Source: Candidatus Aminicenantota bacterium | GTDB taxonomy: Bacteria; Acidobacteriota; Aminicenantia; Aminicenantales; Saccharicenantaceae | DNA: 64,000 nt | Assembly: GCA_014360015.1 (NCBI GenBank) | Contig: JACIYJ010000001.1 | Span: 310,001-374,000 of the forward strand | Direction: 5' to 3' | Shown here: positions 9,048-18,508 of the stretch, one piece after another | How the letters are laid out: each line of letters starts with the position of its first letter | Position numbering within the stretch: the first letter of the stretch is position 1 | The notes under the pieces: generated by a model | Databases searched by the model: none | What the model was told of the DNA's origin: nothing | What the model saw: the letters and a program-made list of their open reading frames with translations, nothing else | Position numbers and translations under genes: made by a program

Positions 9048-9336
9048 GTGTTTTTGAAATCGGGAAAAAAGCAAAGGGATTCTGAATGAACAAGCTCGTC
9101 GAGTGAGATCTGATGATTTGAGTAAAGCTCATCTCAAAGACAGAAAATTTTTGATTGAAAAAAATTGAAAAACTTGAAATAGCTATAAGGCATATTTTTT
9201 TCGATTATTCTAAACGTTTATGCCGTTGAAATTTGAAAGTATTATTATGTTTTTTGGATATACTAATATCTAAGGTCTTTTGATTTATAAGGATTTATAT
9301 TGTTCTGCTGAAATCTATGTTATATAAAATGGCTTA

Positions 9337-9345
9337 TGTTATAAT
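9337..9345 (+). promoter_or_regulatory. extended -10 promoter of the SRP RNA gene
   Basis: TGTTATAAT contains a perfect -10 hexamer (9340-9345) with the TGn extension. It ends 7 bases before the first base of the RNA. No good -35 is seen at the usual distance. Confidence 0.6.
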
Positions 9346-9351
9346 CTAAAA

Positions 9352-9626
<275 letters not shown>

Positions 9627-9810
9627 GCTTTATTCCGCTTTTAAAATTCTAATCTATATAATCCACATTCTTGTTCTGCTCTGAAGGTTATGGTTGATAC
9701 CTACTTCTCGGTTGGACAAGAATTTTTGGTTTCTATTATAAGAAAAGCCGATTAATCCGAAATTCTTGCGAAATTCTTGTGGATAACTTGATAAAAATTT
9801 AGGCCGTCGC

Positions 9811-10476
9811 TTACTGTAGTCTTGTCTGGTTATCGGCAGTTGAATCTCTTTCAGCTTCAACTATTCTTATCCAGCGCAGGTTTTTGAGTTGCTCAGTAGT
9901 TAAAACGATGGTTTGAGCCTTTTCTTCAGGCAGACGGCTGTCTCCAGCCTCCAGCGGTTTTAAGATTACATAAATTGATTCGGGTTCAAGGCCTGCCCAG
10001 GATGATGGTGATAAATTAACTATAATGAAGTTGAGTCCGGGTATGGCCCCGACTAAGGCTCCCCAGAATGTCCATTCACTCAAATGATCTGGGAAATCTC
10101 TGGGACCTATGGCATTTCCTATAACCCCTCCAAGGCACATTCCGGCGGCCAGAATCATCGGTCCGATGGTAAGAGCCTTAATTCTCGAATGACCAGCATA
10201 TTTCTTTTTATTAGTTTCGACCTGGATCCTGACGCTCTGGTAGCCAGCTTTTTCAATCAGAATAGTGTGTTCTCGGGAGCTTTCAAGTTTGAGGTTCAGA
10301 GGAGTTGGCCCGACCTCTTTTCCGTCCACTGTGATTTTTGCTCCTTCTGGTCTACTGGTTACAGGAATGGTCTGAATCTGTTTTTTGGTAAACAAACAGC
10401 TTTGAAATAATAAAGACAGCAGGCAGAAAATTAAAAGCCCGGGAAAAAAATCTTTTCCCCGGACCAAGCTGAACAA
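9811..10476 (-). CDS. PEGA-domain lipoprotein
   Basis: This 221-residue protein has a type II signal peptide (FFPGLLIFCLLSLLFQSC, lipobox LFQSC around residue 27). A PEGA domain follows at about residues 36-90 (TSRPEGAKITVDGKEVGPTP). A hydrophobic, Gly-rich region at about 100-160 could be a membrane-associated hairpin. The start appears to be TTG at 10476: no in-frame ATG or GTG exists before the signal sequence, and GAGGAGGGG lies about 12 bases upstream. PEGA domains are extracytoplasmic beta-sandwich modules often tied to envelope or surface structures. The function of this protein is unknown. It is the last gene of a minus-strand run starting at the adenosyltransferase gene. Confidence 0.8.
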   Translation of the reverse strand: MFSLVRGKDFFPGLLIFCLLSLLFQSCLFTKKQIQTIPVTSRPEGAKITVDGKEVGPTPLNLKLESSREHTILIEKAGYQSVRIQVETNKKKYAGHSRIKALTIGPMILAAGMCLGGVIGNAIGPRDFPDHLSEWTFWGALVGAIPGLNFIIVNLSPSSWAGLEPESIYVILKPLEAGDSRLPEEKAQTIVLTTEQLKNLRWIRIVEAERDSTADNQTRLQ

Positions 10477-10531
10477 ATATTTTTATGGCCCCTCCTCGAG
10501 AAAAAATTCTTAAATTCGGTCAACTTATATT

Positions 10532-11422
10532 TTAATTCAACAGCTCTAATGCCTGCAAATAATTATCTATTTCGGCCCGAGCCCCGGCTTCAAGAGGAAG
10601 CAGGGGAGAGCGGCAGGGGCCGCCGTAATAGCCCCTCAGGTCAAGGGCATACTTAACAGCCGCAATACCGTAGGTTTCAGTCAGGGCTCGGTTTAAAGGA
10701 ATTAATTTATACTGAAGTTCCTTGGCTTCTTCCTTCTTCCCGGCCATAAACAGTTCATACAGCTTAACGCTGAGCTCAGGGGCTACATTAGCCAGCGCCA
10801 GGATAGCTCCAGAAGCTCCAAGTTCTAAAGCTGAATACAAAATGCTGCCGGAACCTGTGAAATAAAGAAAGTCGGCCGGCACCTTTTTTATGAGTTCGCC
10901 CAGAAAAGCGATGCTGCCGCCGCTCTCTTTCAAGCCAATGATATTTTCATGCTTGGCCAGTTCGACTACAAGTTCGAGAGGCAGCCAGATCTGGGTATTC
11001 TGAGGAATGTTGTAAAGAATTACAGGTATTTTTGCCCGATCAGCTACTTCTAAATAATAAGCCCGCAAAGCTTCATAATTCATCCGGCCCTTATAGTAAG
11101 AAGGCGGCCTCACTAAAGCCGCCTGAGCTCCGGCCTCGGCCAGACGGTTGGTGAATTTTATCGTCCATTCAGCTGATTCCCGGGCTGTTCCAGCAATTAT
11201 GGCCTTATCCTTAGATGCTGATTTTCTGGCTTCTTTCACCAGTATTTCTGATTCTTCGTCATCAACAAACGGCGCTTCACCCGTCGAACCCATGACCACA
11301 TAGCCGGCCAGGCCGGTCTGGTTGAACTTTTCGATATTCTCCCTGAATTTCTCTACTGCAATCTGGCTGTTGACAAAAGGCGTGGTTAAAGCTGCGAAAA
11401 TCCCTCTGAATTTTTTATCCAT
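10532..11422 (-). CDS. class I aldolase of the DapA superfamily, 4-hydroxy-2-oxoglutarate aldolase-like
   Basis: A TIM-barrel lyase with the superfamily motif GSTGEAP, Tyr137 in YNIP, and the Schiff-base Lys165 in GLKESGG. Two features match 4-hydroxy-2-oxoglutarate aldolase (HOGA1) better than housekeeping DapA: YYKGRMNYEALRAYY before the barrel centre, and the ending GYYGGPCRSPLLPL. That enzyme makes pyruvate and glyoxylate. The ORF can be extended 14 codons upstream, but the ATG at 11422 has GGGAGA about 10 bases before it, while the upstream ATG has no ribosome-binding site, so I place the start at 11422 (296 residues). KDG aldolase or another 2-oxo-acid lyase activity remains possible. 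Confidence 0.85.
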   Translation of the reverse strand: MDKKFRGIFAALTTPFVNSQIAVEKFRENIEKFNQTGLAGYVVMGSTGEAPFVDDEESEILVKEARKSASKDKAIIAGTARESAEWTIKFTNRLAEAGAQAALVRPPSYYKGRMNYEALRAYYLEVADRAKIPVILYNIPQNTQIWLPLELVVELAKHENIIGLKESGGSIAFLGELIKKVPADFLYFTGSGSILYSALELGASGAILALANVAPELSVKLYELFMAGKKEEAKELQYKLIPLNRALTETYGIAAVKYALDLRGYYGGPCRSPLLPLEAGARAEIDNYLQALELLN

Positions 11423-11467
11423 GGTTTTTTTCTCCCAAAGATGATATTTGTTTTCTCCCATCATAAA

Positions 11468-11857
11468 TCAAGTTGCTTGCCTGATTTTTTCCTTTTTTTG
11501 AATTTTCTTTATCCTGTATGCTTCAATTTCTCGCAGGGTTTTTTCATCCATCCCAAAATAATGCCCGATTTCATGAAGAAGCACATCTTCAATTCTTTCT
11601 CTTATTTCTTCTTCACTCCGGCAGAGGTTTTCAATTGGCTCTTTATAAAGCACAATGACATCCGGCGGCACAATGCCGTAGTAAGAACCGCGATTCTTCA
11701 AAGGAACGCCATGATAGAGCCCGAGCAGATTCTGTCCCGGCGGTGGAAAATCCTCCACCAGAATGGCCACATTCTTTATCTGCCTGATGTATTTTCTGGG
11801 AATATTTTTCATCACCTCTTCTACTAACTGCTGGAATCTTTCTTTATCTAAGCGCAT
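11468..11857 (-). CDS. small zincin-like metallopeptidase-family protein
   Basis: This 129-residue cytoplasmic protein has the pattern LLHEIGHYFGMDE (zinc motif HEIGH at residues 95-99) near its C-terminus. It is preceded by the family signature GLYHGVPLKNRGSYYG and PPDVIVLYKEPI. This is the zinc-dependent peptidase domain of the DUF/PF06262 type, usually about 120-130 residues and of unknown substrate. It lies between the adenosyltransferase and aldolase genes in the same direction, with short gaps. Confidence 0.9.
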   Translation of the reverse strand: MRLDKERFQQLVEEVMKNIPRKYIRQIKNVAILVEDFPPPGQNLLGLYHGVPLKNRGSYYGIVPPDVIVLYKEPIENLCRSEEEIRERIEDVLLHEIGHYFGMDEKTLREIEAYRIKKIQKKEKIRQAT

Positions 11858-11912
11858 TTTAGACCATCATTCAAAAATAAGCTTTTTTTCTATAGTAACT
11901 GAAAACCTGTCC

Positions 11913-12449
11913 TTACTTTTCAATTCCTTTTCTGGCCCTGACTCCTTTTTCATAATAATGTTTGCGGCAGACCATCTCCGTTACCAGATCAGCTCTTTCG
12001 ATGATTGACTCTGGAGCGTATCTTCCGGTCAGGATAACTTCGACCTTCTCTGGTTTCTTATCCAGAAATTGGTGGACTTCTTCTTCTTTGATTAGGCCGA
12101 GGTTCATCGCCACATTGATTTCATCCAGAACCACAATCTGGTATTCATCGCTGAGCATGGCTTCCAGACATTTCTTCAGTCCATCAGCAGCCAAGCGATA
12201 ATCTTCTTCTTCGAAATCCTCCGTCACCATGATGAATTTTTTTCGACCGAATTGTTCAAGGGTGATCAAAGGAGAAAGCTTCTCTGCGACTATGATCTCT
12301 CCGCTGGGCTGACCCTTAAGGAATTGACCAAAATAGGTTCTAAAGCCATGGCCAGCTGCTCTGAGGGCTAATCCCAGAGCCGCGGTAGTCTTGCCCTTGC
12401 CGTCTCCGGTATAAACCTGAATGTAGCCTTTGAATCCTGAAGGTTTCAT
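11913..12449 (-). CDS. cobO: corrinoid adenosyltransferase (BtuR/CobO/CobA type)
   Basis: This 178-residue protein opens with the P-loop GDGKGKTTAALG (residues 15-26). It has the family elements AAGHGFRTYFGQFLKG and VVLDEINVAMNLGLI, then VILTGRYAPESIIERADLVTEM. It adenosylates cob(I)alamin or cob(I)yrinate diamide to the coenzyme form. No other cobalamin gene and no B12 riboswitch is seen nearby, so it may serve salvage. It is the first gene of the minus-strand group; the divergent dehydratase gene starts 125-137 bases away. Confidence 0.95.
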   Translation of the reverse strand: MKPSGFKGYIQVYTGDGKGKTTAALGLALRAAGHGFRTYFGQFLKGQPSGEIIVAEKLSPLITLEQFGRKKFIMVTEDFEEEDYRLAADGLKKCLEAMLSDEYQIVVLDEINVAMNLGLIKEEEVHQFLDKKPEKVEVILTGRYAPESIIERADLVTEMVCRKHYYEKGVRARKGIEK

Positions 12450-12573
12450 GACGTTCGTTTCAACCTCGATTTTCTTATTTTTTTTCCAGAGTTTAAACTA
12501 TAAGGTAAGATTAAGCTTGAGTCAAATTTTAAGGGTGTGTTATAAATTAACTATCCAAATATCCCGATTTTAA

Positions 12574-13551
12574 ATGGAAAGGTTGATGGAAAATAGGCTC
12601 GTCAGCCAGATTGAAGCAGCCAGGTTAAGAATCAGACCATACGCCAGGAAAACAGAAGTCAGTTTTTCTCCGGATTTGTCAGCCAAGCTGGGTGCACATA
12701 TTTATTTCAAGTGGGAAAATCATCAGCCAACCGGATCATTCAAAATTCGTGGTGCCTGTAATAAGATTTTGGTCAATCTGCTTGATTGTCAAAAAAGGGG
12801 AGTGATTTCTGCCTCCACCGGGAATCATGGCCTGGCTGTGGCTTTTGTCTGCCAGCAAGAGAAGCTTGCTCTGACCCTTTATGTTCCTGCTTCTATTTCA
12901 AGCCTCAAGCGACAGAGACTGGAGGCCACCGGTGCCAGATTGATTTTTGTTGATGGACCCTGCGAGCGAGCCGAGACTCTGGCCAGAAAAGAAGCCAGGG
13001 AAAATGGCCAGGTCTTTGTCTCCCCCTATAATGATGAGGAAGTGATTGCCGGACAGGGAACCTGCGGTCTGGAAATCCTGGAAGATTTACCCGAGATAGA
13101 GGAAGTGATGGTTCCGATAGGCGGCGGTGGACTCATTGGCGGTGTTGCTGTTTACCTGAAAACTTTAAAGCCTGCCATTAAAATCACTGGTATTGAACCG
13201 GAGAATTCAGCTTTTATCAAGAATTCACTCGAACATAACCACCTGACCAATGACTTTCCGGAAAAGCCAACCTTAGCCGAGGCTGTGGCTGGCGGGCTGG
13301 AAGAGGGAGCCATTACCTTTGACCTGGTCAAGAAATATGTTGACCGGGTAATAACAGTTGAGGAAGATGCCATCTATCAGGCTATAAGACTCGTGTTCAA
13401 ATACCATCAAGAGAAAGTCGAAGGGGCTGGAGCTTTGGCTATGGCTGGCCTGATTTCCTATCCAGAGATTTTCTCAGGTAAAAAAGTGGTGGCGGTCACC
13501 AGTGGTGGTAACATCGAAGAAGCCTTGTGGAAAAAAATAATTTATTCATGA
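12574..13551 (+). CDS. PLP-dependent threonine/serine dehydratase family enzyme
   Basis: A fold-type II PLP enzyme of 325 residues. The internal aldimine lysine is Lys57 in GSFKIRGA, preceded by FKWENHQPT. The substrate and phosphate loops are STGNHG and GGGGLIGG. At 325 residues it lacks the C-terminal ACT regulatory domain of biosynthetic IlvA, so it resembles catabolic threonine dehydratase or serine racemase. The ATG at 12574 has no clear ribosome-binding site; a second ATG at 12586 follows GGAAAGG very closely, so the start is uncertain by four codons. It is followed 12 bases later by the ABC binding-protein gene. Confidence 0.9.
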   Translation: MERLMENRLVSQIEAARLRIRPYARKTEVSFSPDLSAKLGAHIYFKWENHQPTGSFKIRGACNKILVNLLDCQKRGVISASTGNHGLAVAFVCQQEKLALTLYVPASISSLKRQRLEATGARLIFVDGPCERAETLARKEARENGQVFVSPYNDEEVIAGQGTCGLEILEDLPEIEEVMVPIGGGGLIGGVAVYLKTLKPAIKITGIEPENSAFIKNSLEHNHLTNDFPEKPTLAEAVAGGLEEGAITFDLVKKYVDRVITVEEDAIYQAIRLVFKYHQEKVEGAGALAMAGLISYPEIFSGKKVVAVTSGGNIEEALWKKIIYS

Positions 13552-13563
13552 AATAGTAAGAAA

Positions 13564-14625
13564 ATGAGAAAGTTTGAAAGAAAACAGCGTCTTTTATTGT
13601 GGTTAGTCTTAATCGGAGTCTGTGTTAGTCTAATTATGCCTGGTTGTAAGAAGAAGATGACTGAGGCCGAGAAGTCCTCAGGAAAATATGTCATCGGTGT
13701 TCTCTTAGCTTATGACTCCCCAACTTCGACTGAAGTCTTAAAAGCCATCCAGGTAAAGTTGGAAGAATATCAGAAAATGTCTGGAGAAAAGTTGGAGCTG
13801 GTTGTTCAGAAAGCACATGGGCAGTTAGCCTTGCTTCCAGAACAGGCTAAACAGCTGAGCAGAGAATCGCAATTGCTGGTGGCCATTTCTACTCCCGCCT
13901 TACAATCAGCGATGATAGCTACCGAAAACATCCCCATAGTCTTTTCTTCAGTGGCCAATCCTTACATCGTTCGAGCCGGCCGAACAGCTGTGGATCACAA
14001 CCCAAGGGTTACCGGAGTTTGTTCGACTGCTCCGATCCGACAGGTTCTGGAGTTGATAAAACAGGTCCGCCCGACGGTAAAAAAAGTTGGTACCATCTGG
14101 ACTCCCTCTGAAATCAACTCTGAATATTATTACGAATTGCTTAAGGAAGCGGCTTTAAATCTTGATCTGGAAATTAGCAGTCAACCAATTTCCGGTGCCC
14201 AGGACATAGTTCAGGCTGTTCAGACTCTGGTCCGGGATGGAATTGAAGTCCTTTTCCCTGTTTCGGATAATACCATCAATGCTAATTTTAACCTGCTTGG
14301 CCGACTGGCAGAAGAAAACAGCCTGCCGCTGTTTGCCGCTTTTGCCCTGGGGGCTGAATTCGGCGCTTGCGCTTCAATGGGCTTTGACTTTGGAGACATT
14401 GGAATAAAGACAGCCGAGATAATCATTAGAATAAAAAAGGGGGAAAGTCCGTCCCGAATTCCATTTCAGTACATAGACCGGGTCAGGTTTAAGGTGAATG
14501 AAGAAGCAGCCAAGAAGCAAGGGATAAAATTTCCGGAAACTATCATCAAAAAGGCGGATCGACTGGTGAAATTTTCCGATCAGGTTGAGAATATTTCCCA
14601 GGCGACTGTCAGGAGTGAAGGATGA
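13564..14625 (+). CDS. ABC transporter substrate-binding lipoprotein, TrpX/YtmK-like (ABC_sub_bind) family
   Basis: This 353-residue protein has a lipoprotein signal (LVLIGVCVSLIMPGC, lipobox MPGC near residue 28). It has the two-lobed binding-protein signature of the tryptophan/tyrosine-type ABC_sub_bind family: YVIGVLLAYDSPTS, IPIVFSSVANPYIV, KKVGTIWTPSEINSEYY, LFPVSDNTI and ASMGFDFGDIGIKTAEI. Such genes are normally followed by a permease and an ATPase; here neither is present. Instead its stop overlaps the start of a penicillin-acylase-family gene by four bases, so the two are probably translated together. The binding protein may serve a transporter encoded elsewhere or act as a ligand sensor. 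Confidence 0.88.
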   Translation: MRKFERKQRLLLWLVLIGVCVSLIMPGCKKKMTEAEKSSGKYVIGVLLAYDSPTSTEVLKAIQVKLEEYQKMSGEKLELVVQKAHGQLALLPEQAKQLSRESQLLVAISTPALQSAMIATENIPIVFSSVANPYIVRAGRTAVDHNPRVTGVCSTAPIRQVLELIKQVRPTVKKVGTIWTPSEINSEYYYELLKEAALNLDLEISSQPISGAQDIVQAVQTLVRDGIEVLFPVSDNTINANFNLLGRLAEENSLPLFAAFALGAEFGACASMGFDFGDIGIKTAEIIIRIKKGESPSRIPFQYIDRVRFKVNEEAAKKQGIKFPETIIKKADRLVKFSDQVENISQATVRSEG

Positions 14626-16943
14626 AAATTTTAAGGATTTTAAAGTACGTTTTACTGGCCCTGGTTTTTCTTATTTTAGGTGCAGTTATTTTTAGCTATA
14701 TCACTTTCCACCAGTCATTGCCACCGACAGAAGGTTCGATTAAAGTAGCCGGACTTCAGGCAGAAGTTACCATTAATTGGGATAGATGGGGGGTGCCTCA
14801 CCTTAAAGCTAAAAATGAACAGGACTTGTTTTTTGCGGTTGGCTATGTGCAAGCTCAGCAAAGAATGTGGCAGATGGAGCTGCTCAGAAGAATGGCTCAT
14901 GGTCGTCTGGCTGAAATTTTGGGCGAGGTTGCTCTCAATCAGGATATGAAAGCCAGAGTGCTTGGTTTACCTGTGGCCATAGAAAGGGATTATGAGAAAA
15001 TGTCTGAGGAGATGAAGCAGCTGGCTGGAGCCTATGCTCGCGGAGTCAATGCCTGGCTTGGACAGAAAAAATGGAACTGGCCACCTGAATTTATGGTGTT
15101 GAGGACACGGCCTGAACCCTGGCGAATAGAAGACAGCCTGTCGATTAAGCAAGTTTTAGCCTTGAGCCTGGCTGCAGACTTCACTACGGAAATCTCCCGG
15201 ATGAAATTAATAAAAAGAGTCGGACCAAAAGCTCTGGAACTGATGGAACCAGGGATAGATTTCTTGCCAGCCTCTGAGGTCAAGTTGGATTTTCTGCATT
15301 TGGGCTGGTGGCGAGAAGATGTACTTCAGGGCAGTAATAATTGGGTGGTGTCAGGAAAACTTACTCAGACGGGAAAACCATTGCTGGCCAATGACCCGCA
15401 TCTAATGATTTCAGTTCCACCCATCTGGATGGAAATGGGTCTGGAATGTCCAGGATTCAAGACGATCGGCGTGACCATTCCTGGTGTTCCGCTGGTAGTA
15501 ATCGGGCATAATGACAGGATTGCCTGGGGGGTGACCAATTCCTATGCGGATGTCCAGGATTTATTTATCGAAAAAATTGAATGGAATAATAATACTTATT
15601 TCCGCAACGGAATCTGGAAGCGGCTCACATTCAGGACAGAAGTCATCAAAGTCAGGGGACAAAAAAACCCAGAGATCCTGGAAATTCCCTGGACTGAAGA
15701 AGGGCCGATTCTGACTCCTTTTATTCTAACCTGTGAACTTCCTGTGTCCTTGCGCTGGACAATTTATGAAGGTGATCAATCCTTTGAGGGCCTGTATCTG
15801 ATTAATAAAGCTAAAAACTGGCAGGAGTTCTGCCAAGGAGTCAGGCTTTTTGAGAACCCTTCCCAGAATTTTGTCTATGCTGATGTGGATGGCAATATCG
15901 GTTATTATCTTTCGGGCAAGATTCCACTCAGAAAAAAAGAAATTGGAGTTTATCCTTATCCTGGCTGGAAAGAAGACAGCCTGTGGCAGGGGTATCTGAA
16001 GGAAGAAGACAAGCCAAATCTTTTTAATCCTGCCTCTGGCTATATTGTGACCGCCAACAGCAGCATTGTGCCGGAAAATTATGGGCATTATATCAGCTTT
16101 GACTGGCTGATGCCCGACAGGAAAATCCGGATTGAAGAATTAATTAAAGCTCAGAATGAACATTCTGTTGAGTCGTTCATTAATATTCAGAATGATGTGT
16201 TTTCCAGAAGGGCAGAACGTGTTTTGCAGGTTCTTCGCCAGGTGCAGTTGACTGACCCTAAGGCGGAAGAAGCCAGGAAAATCCTGGTGCAGTGGTCAGG
16301 AGAAATCAGAAATGGCTTAGCCCCAGCCCTGTATGAGGTTTTCTGGGAAAAGCTGCAAGAGTTGACTTTCAGTGACGACCTGGAAATAGACTTTCAGGAG
16401 ATTTCCCGTTATTTCCGGGTAAAAGAAACCGGGCTGGAAAGAATTCTGGATAAACCAGACTCACCCTGGTTCGACCGACTTGATACCAGGGAGAAAGAAG
16501 ACCGAAATGAGATTATAAAACAGGCTTTGTTGGCGGCTATCCAGGAACTGGGAAAGAAGGTCAGTAGGAATCGCCAAAAATGGGACTGGGCAAAGATGCA
16601 CAGTCTCAAATATCAGCATGTGCTGGGGCAAAATTGGTTTCTAAACTTTTTCAATTGTGGTGAGTATCCGATGATTGGAGATGCCACCACGGTCAGGGCC
16701 AGTTTCAGCACCAATGGTTGGAAAACTACTGGCGGTGCTTCCTGCCGACTGATATTTGACCTATCGGACCTGGATAACTCGCTGGCTGTGATCACCTCAG
16801 GCCAGAGTGGTCATTTCCTGAGTCCGCACTATCGTGACCAGATTTCTCTTTACCTGAACAGCCTATATCATCCGTTGTCTTTTTCGGATGGAGCTGTCTG
16901 GAAAGTTCGGGATAAAGTGATGAAACTGGTACCTGAGAAATAG
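14622..16943 (+). CDS. penicillin acylase-family Ntn hydrolase, membrane-anchored or exported
   Basis: This 773-residue precursor begins with a hydrophobic segment (residues 8-28) that acts as a signal or anchor. The alpha chain is followed by the autoprocessing site LQGSNNWVVSG, which places the N-terminal nucleophile at Ser238; ANDPHL follows about 20 residues later as usual for the beta chain. Family members hydrolyse amides such as acyl-homoserine lactones, N-acyl amino acids or beta-lactams. The start ATG overlaps the stop of the binding-protein gene (ATGA), and the sequence runs uninterrupted at typical family length. Substrate is not predictable from sequence. Confidence 0.93.
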   Translation: MKILRILKYVLLALVFLILGAVIFSYITFHQSLPPTEGSIKVAGLQAEVTINWDRWGVPHLKAKNEQDLFFAVGYVQAQQRMWQMELLRRMAHGRLAEILGEVALNQDMKARVLGLPVAIERDYEKMSEEMKQLAGAYARGVNAWLGQKKWNWPPEFMVLRTRPEPWRIEDSLSIKQVLALSLAADFTTEISRMKLIKRVGPKALELMEPGIDFLPASEVKLDFLHLGWWREDVLQGSNNWVVSGKLTQTGKPLLANDPHLMISVPPIWMEMGLECPGFKTIGVTIPGVPLVVIGHNDRIAWGVTNSYADVQDLFIEKIEWNNNTYFRNGIWKRLTFRTEVIKVRGQKNPEILEIPWTEEGPILTPFILTCELPVSLRWTIYEGDQSFEGLYLINKAKNWQEFCQGVRLFENPSQNFVYADVDGNIGYYLSGKIPLRKKEIGVYPYPGWKEDSLWQGYLKEEDKPNLFNPASGYIVTANSSIVPENYGHYISFDWLMPDRKIRIEELIKAQNEHSVESFINIQNDVFSRRAERVLQVLRQVQLTDPKAEEARKILVQWSGEIRNGLAPALYEVFWEKLQELTFSDDLEIDFQEISRYFRVKETGLERILDKPDSPWFDRLDTREKEDRNEIIKQALLAAIQELGKKVSRNRQKWDWAKMHSLKYQHVLGQNWFLNFFNCGEYPMIGDATTVRASFSTNGWKTTGGASCRLIFDLSDLDNSLAVITSGQSGHFLSPHYRDQISLYLNSLYHPLSFSDGAVWKVRDKVMKLVPEK

Positions 16944-16958
16944 ACGGACCTTCAGAAA

Positions 16959-17723
16959 TCAGAGGTCAAACAGTGGTCGATGGCCGAGGAGAAGGGGTGA
17001 GTGGAGGAATCTGTGGATGGTCATTGAAGCCTTCTTACAGGCTTCAGTAAGAGGCAGGCCTTCAGCCAGAAAGCAGAGAATGGTCGATGAAAGAAAGCAG
17101 CCTGTTCCATGAACTTCAGCCGGCAATTTTTTCTTTTTGAATAAGTGAATCTGGTGGCCATCGTAGAACACGTCAACTACCTTATCCATCAGATGCCCGC
17201 CCTTTAACAGACAGGCTGACCGGGTTAGCTGACTAATCCTGCGGGCAGCCTGCTCCATATCTTCAACGGTATCAATCTTTTCTCCAAGGATCAGAGAGGC
17301 TTCGTTTAGATTGGGTGTGAGGAGAGTTATCTTTCCCCTGATGGACTGGAGATATTTCTGGATATATTTTTTTTCGAGCAGCCATTGGCCCGAGGATGAA
17401 CGGAAGACTGGATCGATGACCACAGGCAAATTATTGTTATCGGACACAATTTCTTCGACAGCTGAAATAGCCTTTCTGCTGCCGAGCATTCCGACTTTTA
17501 TTCCTGCCAGCTTAAAATCAGCTTTTAACTTTCTGTATTGCTCGAGAATTAATTCGGCTGAAAGTGGTTTAAAACCATAAACCTGAAAAGAATTCTGGAT
17601 GGTTATGGCGGTAAGCACGGCCAGGCCGTAAAAGCCAAAATGGTTGAAAACTCTAAGGTCAAGGGTGGCTCCAGCTCCGGAACTCGGATCAAAGCCAGCT
17701 ACCGTCAGCAAAACATTTTTCAT
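16959..17723 (-). CDS. thiD: hydroxymethylpyrimidine/phosphomethylpyrimidine kinase
   Basis: This 254-residue ribokinase-fold protein starts LTVAGFDPSSGAGATLDLRV, the ThiD substrate and Gly-rich site. It has VIDPVFRSSSG and the C-terminal catalytic motif HGTGCFLSSTI, where GTGC replaces the usual GAGD-like anion hole. It phosphorylates HMP and HMP-phosphate in thiamine biosynthesis or salvage. It stands alone: no TPP riboswitch or other thi gene is next to it. It converges on the acylase gene with a gap of 15 bases. Confidence 0.93.
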   Translation of the reverse strand: MKNVLLTVAGFDPSSGAGATLDLRVFNHFGFYGLAVLTAITIQNSFQVYGFKPLSAELILEQYRKLKADFKLAGIKVGMLGSRKAISAVEEIVSDNNNLPVVIDPVFRSSSGQWLLEKKYIQKYLQSIRGKITLLTPNLNEASLILGEKIDTVEDMEQAARRISQLTRSACLLKGGHLMDKVVDVFYDGHQIHLFKKKKLPAEVHGTGCFLSSTILCFLAEGLPLTEACKKASMTIHRFLHSPLLLGHRPLFDL

Positions 17724-17945
17724 ATAGCTATTTTATATTAAAATGATAATAATTTTTAGAAGAGCTGGGAAAAGTTTTCAGGAAAAACTTGATTTATCTG
17801 TCTTCAAGTTAGAAATCGACATAAGATGGTTTGGGTGTTTAGTAAAACCTGGCTTTTTGGCGTTAGGTTTTTCTTGAAATCTGAGCTTTTCTAAAGACAA
17901 TTTTTAAAGTTTTTCGGTTTAACTATTTGTGCTAAAATTCTTTAC

Positions 17946-18227
17946 ATGAAAGCCAGGATTCATGCTTTCATTTCTGGACGGGTTCAGGGTGTGGCTTTCC
18001 GTTTTTTCGCCCAGCATGTGGCCAATATGCTTGGAGTTACAGGCTGGGTGCGCAACCTTTACGATGGCCGGGTAGAAGTGGTAGCAGAGGGGGAGAAAGA
18101 AGTACTGGAACAATTTCTGGCAGAGTTGAAAAAAGGTCCACGTTTGGCCAGGGTGGAAGAAGTTGAGGTCGCCTGGGAAGATTTCCAGGATGAATTTTTA
18201 GATTTTTCCATCAAATTTTCCGGCTAA
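17946..18227 (+). CDS. acyP: acylphosphatase
   Basis: This 93-residue protein has the diagnostic [16 protein letters not shown] (catalytic Arg in the VQGVxFR loop) and [20 protein letters not shown] (catalytic Asn). Length is exactly that of the family. It hydrolyses acyl phosphates such as 1,3-bisphosphoglycerate. It is a stand-alone gene and converges on the YHS-like gene with 14 bases between the stops. Confidence 0.95.
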   Translation: MKARIHAFISGRVQGVAFRFFAQHVANMLGVTGWVRNLYDGRVEVVAEGEKEVLEQFLAELKKGPRLARVEEVEVAWEDFQDEFLDFSIKFSG

Positions 18228-18241
18228 TGAGGCGGGGAGAA

Positions 18242-18508
18242 TCAGCCGGCCTTATTTTTAGAAGACAGAAACTTTTTCCGGCACTCTTCAGAGCAAAAAT
18301 AGTGCGCCTGACCATTTCGAACTTCTTTCAGAGCTTCGTCTTCGGGAATATAGGTATTGCAGATTTCATCTTTGACCATTAATTTCCGGGGGTTGGAATT
18401 AGTTTGCTGGTTTTTTCTCCGATTATCCTCTCCCAGTGACTGAAAAAAACGGACAACAAGATAGATCAAATAGAAAAAAAGGGCTAAAAAAATAATTCGG
18501 CTTAACAC
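18242..18508 (-). CDS. small membrane-anchored YHS/TRASH-like metal-binding protein
   Basis: This 88-residue protein has one N-terminal membrane helix (residues 4-23), a polar linker, then VKDEICNTYIPEDEAL and HYFCSEECRKKF. The Cys and CxxxC pattern is that of YHS/TRASH metal-binding domains, here in the short PP0621-like form with YFCSxECRxKF. It is likely cytoplasmic-facing. Function is not established; such domains bind copper or other soft metals. Confidence 0.8.
   Translation of the reverse strand: MLSRIIFLALFFYLIYLVVRFFQSLGEDNRRKNQQTNSNPRKLMVKDEICNTYIPEDEALKEVRNGQAHYFCSEECRKKFLSSKNKAG

Larger units (their letters stand above)
8866..9351. other. AT-rich intergenic stretch before the SRP RNA
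   Basis: No convincing gene is present. It holds the terminator at 9008-9047 and the extended -10 of the SRP RNA gene near its end. Bases 9050-9330 are AT-rich without recognisable structure. Confidence 0.6.

Noticed and set aside
11423-11464. Upstream extension of the aldolase to an ATG at 11464
   Set aside because: No ribosome-binding site precedes that ATG, and the extra 14 residues are not in the family; the ATG at 11422 has GGGAGA.
12450-12573. Possible cobalamin riboswitch upstream of the corrinoid adenosyltransferase
   Set aside because: The divergent 124-base region is too short and lacks the conserved B12-box sequence.
17724-17945. Possible TPP riboswitch upstream of thiD
   Set aside because: No conserved thi-box segments are present; the region is AT-rich.
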